This document shows positions 60,811 through 64,000 of a stretch of 64,000 nt of DNA, in pieces. This DNA comes from Arctopsyche grandis. Taxonomy: Eukaryota; Arthropoda; Insecta; Trichoptera; Hydropsychidae. The DNA lies in contig NC_135364.1 of assembly GCF_051622035.1 (NCBI RefSeq), positions 24,111,001 through 24,175,000 of the forward strand. Reading direction: 5' to 3'. The position numbers were made by a program, and so were the translations under genes. Numbering within the stretch: position 1 is the first letter of the stretch; the number at the start of each line of letters is the position of its first letter. The notes under the pieces were generated by a model. The model saw nothing but the letters and a program-made list of their open reading frames with translations. It did not search any database and was not told the DNA's origin.

Positions 60811-61440
60811 TTGGCGTTAAATATCACCTTATTGTTATTCAAACTAAAATAAATAGATATATAATATTGTTTTGATTTTTAGATTTTTAAATGCTTTTTA
60901 TTTTTATGAAATTATGTTCATAATACATCGTATATCTATTTTTATAGCTACTGATCTACTGATCATTTTCTATTTTACAATTTAATTTAATTTGGTTAGT
61001 AATCATAGTATTATATTATTCTAATGTTAATCTACAGCATAAAAGGAAAAAGAGCTCAAAAACCTATTTACAATTCTTATAAATGCTCATAATACATCTA
61101 ATACATAATATTAATTAAAGACTCTCTTAATAATAATAATAATAATAGATTTTATTCCAGACGATGAGGAGAATAGTGCAATCCCCAACGCCCATATACA
61201 TAAATAATATATAGATAATAAAAAAAAGTATTGAAAAATAGTAAACAAAAAATAAATACATAAGTAAATATATAAATATTACTGATAATAAATAATAATA
61301 ATAATAATTATAATAATAAATAAATAAGTCTAATAATAATAAATAATAATAATTGAATGTCTATTAAAGGCGGTCGGTGTAGCAGTTCCATCCATCGAAC
61401 ATACAATGAAGAATGCAAATGAGAAGATGCAGCAGCAAGA
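60811..61440 (-). repeat. second copy of the same 3' UTR plus TAA-rich DNA
   Basis: 60811-61135 repeats 60365-60665 with few changes. 61136-61345 is mostly TAA/TAATAA simple sequence, separating this UTR from its coding end. Confidence 0.7.
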
Positions 61441-61816
61441 AGACAATTAAGCGATGACCTAAAGCAGATTGTGTTTAGGTAATCTGTGTTTATACCTGAA
61501 GGGTATAGATATTTTGTTGTAATCACCGAGACTCTTCACAAGTGTGTTAGTATGGTTATTAGTGATTCTGTCATAGAATCTACTGGTTAGTTTGTTAGTA
61601 ATGTTTGTAACAAATGGAATATTATATATGGCATGCAGTTTTTTTAAGTTATTATATATGGGTGTATTATAAATTATTTTTAGGGATTTATTTTGTATTA
61701 CTTGGAGCTTGGAAAGGTTAGTATTCGAGGTGTTATTCCATACAGGTGAAGCATAGGTTAATAATGGTAATATGAGCGCGCGATATAATTTTATTTTATT
61801 TTGAGTTAAATAATAT
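61441..61816 (-). pseudogene. Jockey-like RT C-terminal fragment
   Basis: Minus-strand frame with KIKLYRALILPLLTYASPVW, KLQVIQNKSLKIIYNTP and the terminus also found at 60670-60806. It is cut at its upstream side exactly by the LTR at 61817. Upstream RT core not found beyond the LTR. Confidence 0.8.
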
Positions 61817-62610
61817 TGTAACGTGGGAACATTGTGGGGACTATCCGCCGCCTGAAATACATTTGGGGCTAACACTGGAGACCCCCGAATTGGCCTAGTG
61901 GGACTCTAATACTCTAGTCGGTAGTATTCTGAGAGCGTGAGACTCACTTAAAACTTAACGTGCCTAGACAATGGAGAAACAAACGGATCACGGAAGCTGT
62001 AGTGAGTGACTTGCTCTTTATAAGGAGGTACTTAGGCCATATCAGGGCATTCTGGAACGAGCGCTGGCTGCGCGTGGACCTCCTGAATCATCAAATGATG
62101 TGAAGCGACTTTAACCTTTCATTTAGCCAGCAGCATAGCTCAGTCGTTAAGCTTCTGCCTAGCAACGAAAGGCGCCGGGCTCGATCCCATGAGCTGACCT
62201 CGATTGGAAAAAATTTATCTGTAGAGCTGCTGCTTTTTTTATCTGAAGAGTATATTTATATTTTTTTATCTGTAGAGCTGCTGGCCAGACCTGGAAATTT
62301 GTGACTCCAGGTCGATCGTTTACTATCAGAGTTTGCCAATTTTCTCTAATTTCATTATTGAAATGGTTCCCGATTAAAAATTGGTTAAAACTACTACGTC
62401 ACCACTATTTATGTATGATTAATGTACAATACAATTTATTTGCAATTCATAGATGTCTTGTTAATTCGCGAGTTTTCAGTGTCTCATAATTCAGCGACTT
62501 GTATAATAAAAATGCTGCCCATTGGGGTTTACCTGTAAGGCCTTCCTGGTATAAAAACTGTAATAAAATAAATAAATAAATTTCGATTCTCTACTCACAC
62601 CTACGCAAGA
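61817..62610 (+). mobile_element. solo LTR, family B, split by a SINE
   Basis: TGTAACGTGGGAAC to the decayed end ACGCAAGA with ATAT duplications (61813-61816 and 62611-62614). Without the SINE (62125-62580) it is about 340 bp, the same as the copy at 38200. Confidence 0.82.
62125..62580 (+). mobile_element. SINE inside the solo LTR
   Basis: Head AGCCAGCAGCATAGCTCAG, box B GGCTCGATCCC, body with a small internal duplication near 62215-62280 (CTGTAGAGCTGCT twice), tail GGCCTTCCTGG and AAAT repeats. The LTR resumes directly behind the tail. Confidence 0.85.
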
Positions 62611-62614
62611 ATAT

Positions 62615-63184
62615 TATATAATAAAAATAGTGTAATGTGGATATTGGACGATTACTGCTCGTCGAACAATGGGTAACTAGTACTCATCGTCCAATCAATG
62701 ATTGGGGCTCATTCGCCTATGAGCGGGCAGTGCTCAATGGCCAATACGCGATTGAGATTAATCGACCAATGGTGGCTCGTTATGTTGAGTTGGAAAGACT
62801 GTTTGCTTTTCTTGTAGATATTTTATGTATATTTTTTATTCCTGAATATGTGAACAATATATTAATGCCACCAATATCACTATCACATTTTTACGTCTAT
62901 ACAATAATAATAAGCGTAAAAAAATCAATATATTATGTACATATAATGTATTTAACACTCGCCAGGTTATTCATGAAGGGACTGATTGAGGGGCTCGGCA
63001 GTAAATAATGGTAAACGCCAAAATTATTAAATTGAGTTTGTTCGTGTTAATTGTTCCAAATTCTCTCAAAAGATGGCAATGCCATATTTTACTATCCAAA
63101 GCGCCATTAATACGCTTAAAACTTATTTTCTTAATATCTCCAAAAGTGACAAATGTCGCTTACCATTATTTACCCACCGAATCT
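62615..63184. other. intergenic DNA, no gene supported
   Basis: GATTACTGCTCG and CCAATCAATGATTGG give short palindromes only. The 123-codon frame at 62637 is not recognised. Confidence 0.35.
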
Positions 63185-63525
63185 TCCAGTTAGTTCATAA
63201 ACGAACTATTGGTTTTAGCTTAAATGCTCACAGATATATGCTGTCAAAACTTTGAGATGTCAAAAAGACAAGTTAACAGGGAAATCCTATGGAAACCACA
63301 TTACAACGTTGCTATAATTCCCGTTTCTGCAAATACTAAAAATATTAAAACCCAGACAAAGCTTACATACGTACTTATGTAGTGGATGGGACAAACGATT
63401 GCCTAATAGTTTAGTTAATTTGTTATTTTGTGTATACTGTACACTGTTTTTTCATATACGGCCAGTTTGGTTCATACATGAAAAAACTAGTTGACGAACT
63501 AACGAAATGTACACTTGAACTGAGA
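63185..63525. mobile_element. copy of the TIR element at 26583
   Basis: AGTTCATAAACGAACTATTG, AACGTTGCTATAATTCCCG, GGGACAAACGATTG and the end AAATGTACACTTGAACTGA match 26600-26950 and 27750-27770. This copy lacks the large interior insertion. Confidence 0.65.
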
Positions 63526-64000
63526 CATATATGTATGTATGTATATACTTAAATCAGCTTTCTTCCATCTTCGACTAGCATCAAAATATTATTTGCACGG
63601 TCTGATTGGTGGAGGTAATGTAACGATTTATGATGATTTCTTGAATTGAAAGTTACTTTAATTAATATTAAGATTTTAACATGATCACAAATTTTCATCT
63701 ATTGTTAATACGTATTACGACAAATACTGTTGTGTCCGTCATTTATGTAATTTTTTTCCATGTAGGCACATTAGACGCGCCTTTCTCAAAAGACTGCATA
63801 AGATTCGTACTGAAACTCTCGGAAGCGAGTTTCTGTTTTATATATAGATAAATCCCATTAAAAATTCCACTCAAATTATGCGAATTAGTAGTAGGGGGGC
63901 TGGAATTGCGACGGTCGCGGTTGTCTGTAGAATGTAGGGGAAAGGGGTGGCAGGGGGAGGAGGGGCTCGATTCTCGCGCGAAATTGGAGAATGAAGCGTT
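63526..64000. other. intergenic DNA at the window edge
   Basis: 63670-63720 matches part of the TTCCGG-element edge (CATGATCACAAATTTTCATC). The last 150 bp are G-rich. No gene. Confidence 0.35.

Overview
The window is eukaryotic nuclear DNA, most likely from a holometabolous insect. It is AT-rich, has short introns with GT-AG ends, is packed with several transposon classes, and carries an ELAV protein close to Drosophila ELAV encoded in one uninterrupted exon. I cannot fix the insect order from sequence alone. I support three host genes. elav (+, CDS 15057-16097) is an intronless three-RRM neuronal RNA-binding protein, followed by about 4 kb in which I found no repeats. A GRIP-domain golgin of the GCC1/GCC88 type (+, 12 exons, 20408-26429, 630 aa) follows. 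A BTB-BACK-Kelch protein (-, 10 exons, 40657-37732, 569 aa) has six double-glycine kelch motifs. All exon junctions were assembled by eye from splice signals and reading phase, and both multi-exon genes close without a frame conflict.

The rest is mainly mobile DNA. At 0-14.7 kb there are a SINE split by a Harbinger-type MITE, a piggyBac-like element split by a solo LTR, two hAT-like MITEs with 8-bp duplications, a piggyBac transposase fragment, and a 2.3-kb tandem duplication (7.2-11.8 kb) whose units each contain a ~387-bp palindrome and a LINE 3' end. The introns of the golgin gene hold a hAT element with an exact 8-bp duplication, itself split by a piggyBac-like element, and a 1.1-kb element with a TTCCGG-type motif about every 147 bp. 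At 26.5-37.5 kb lie a foldback element with three 33-bp repeats per arm and an exact 9-bp duplication (29047-29613), two LTRs, a short TIR element with 12-bp direct repeats, and a MITE interrupted by a solo LTR.

At 42.3-46.3 kb is the best-preserved autonomous element, a two-ORF non-LTR retrotransposon with intact ORF1 and ORF2. ORF2 has no usable ATG ahead of its endonuclease motifs. ORF1 ends on A-AAA-AAC immediately before TAA, and the -1 frame from that heptamer is the ORF2 frame, so -1 ribosomal frameshifting is the leading explanation. At 46.3-64 kb are further solo LTRs (two carrying nested SINEs), many SINE copies, an (AT)n tract, a minisatellite, hAT and other TIR elements, and fragments of CR1-like, RTE-like and Jockey-like LINEs.

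The three host genes have no evident functional link. The main story is repeated nested insertion by a few element families, several of which can be dated relative to each other from target-site duplications visible in the window.
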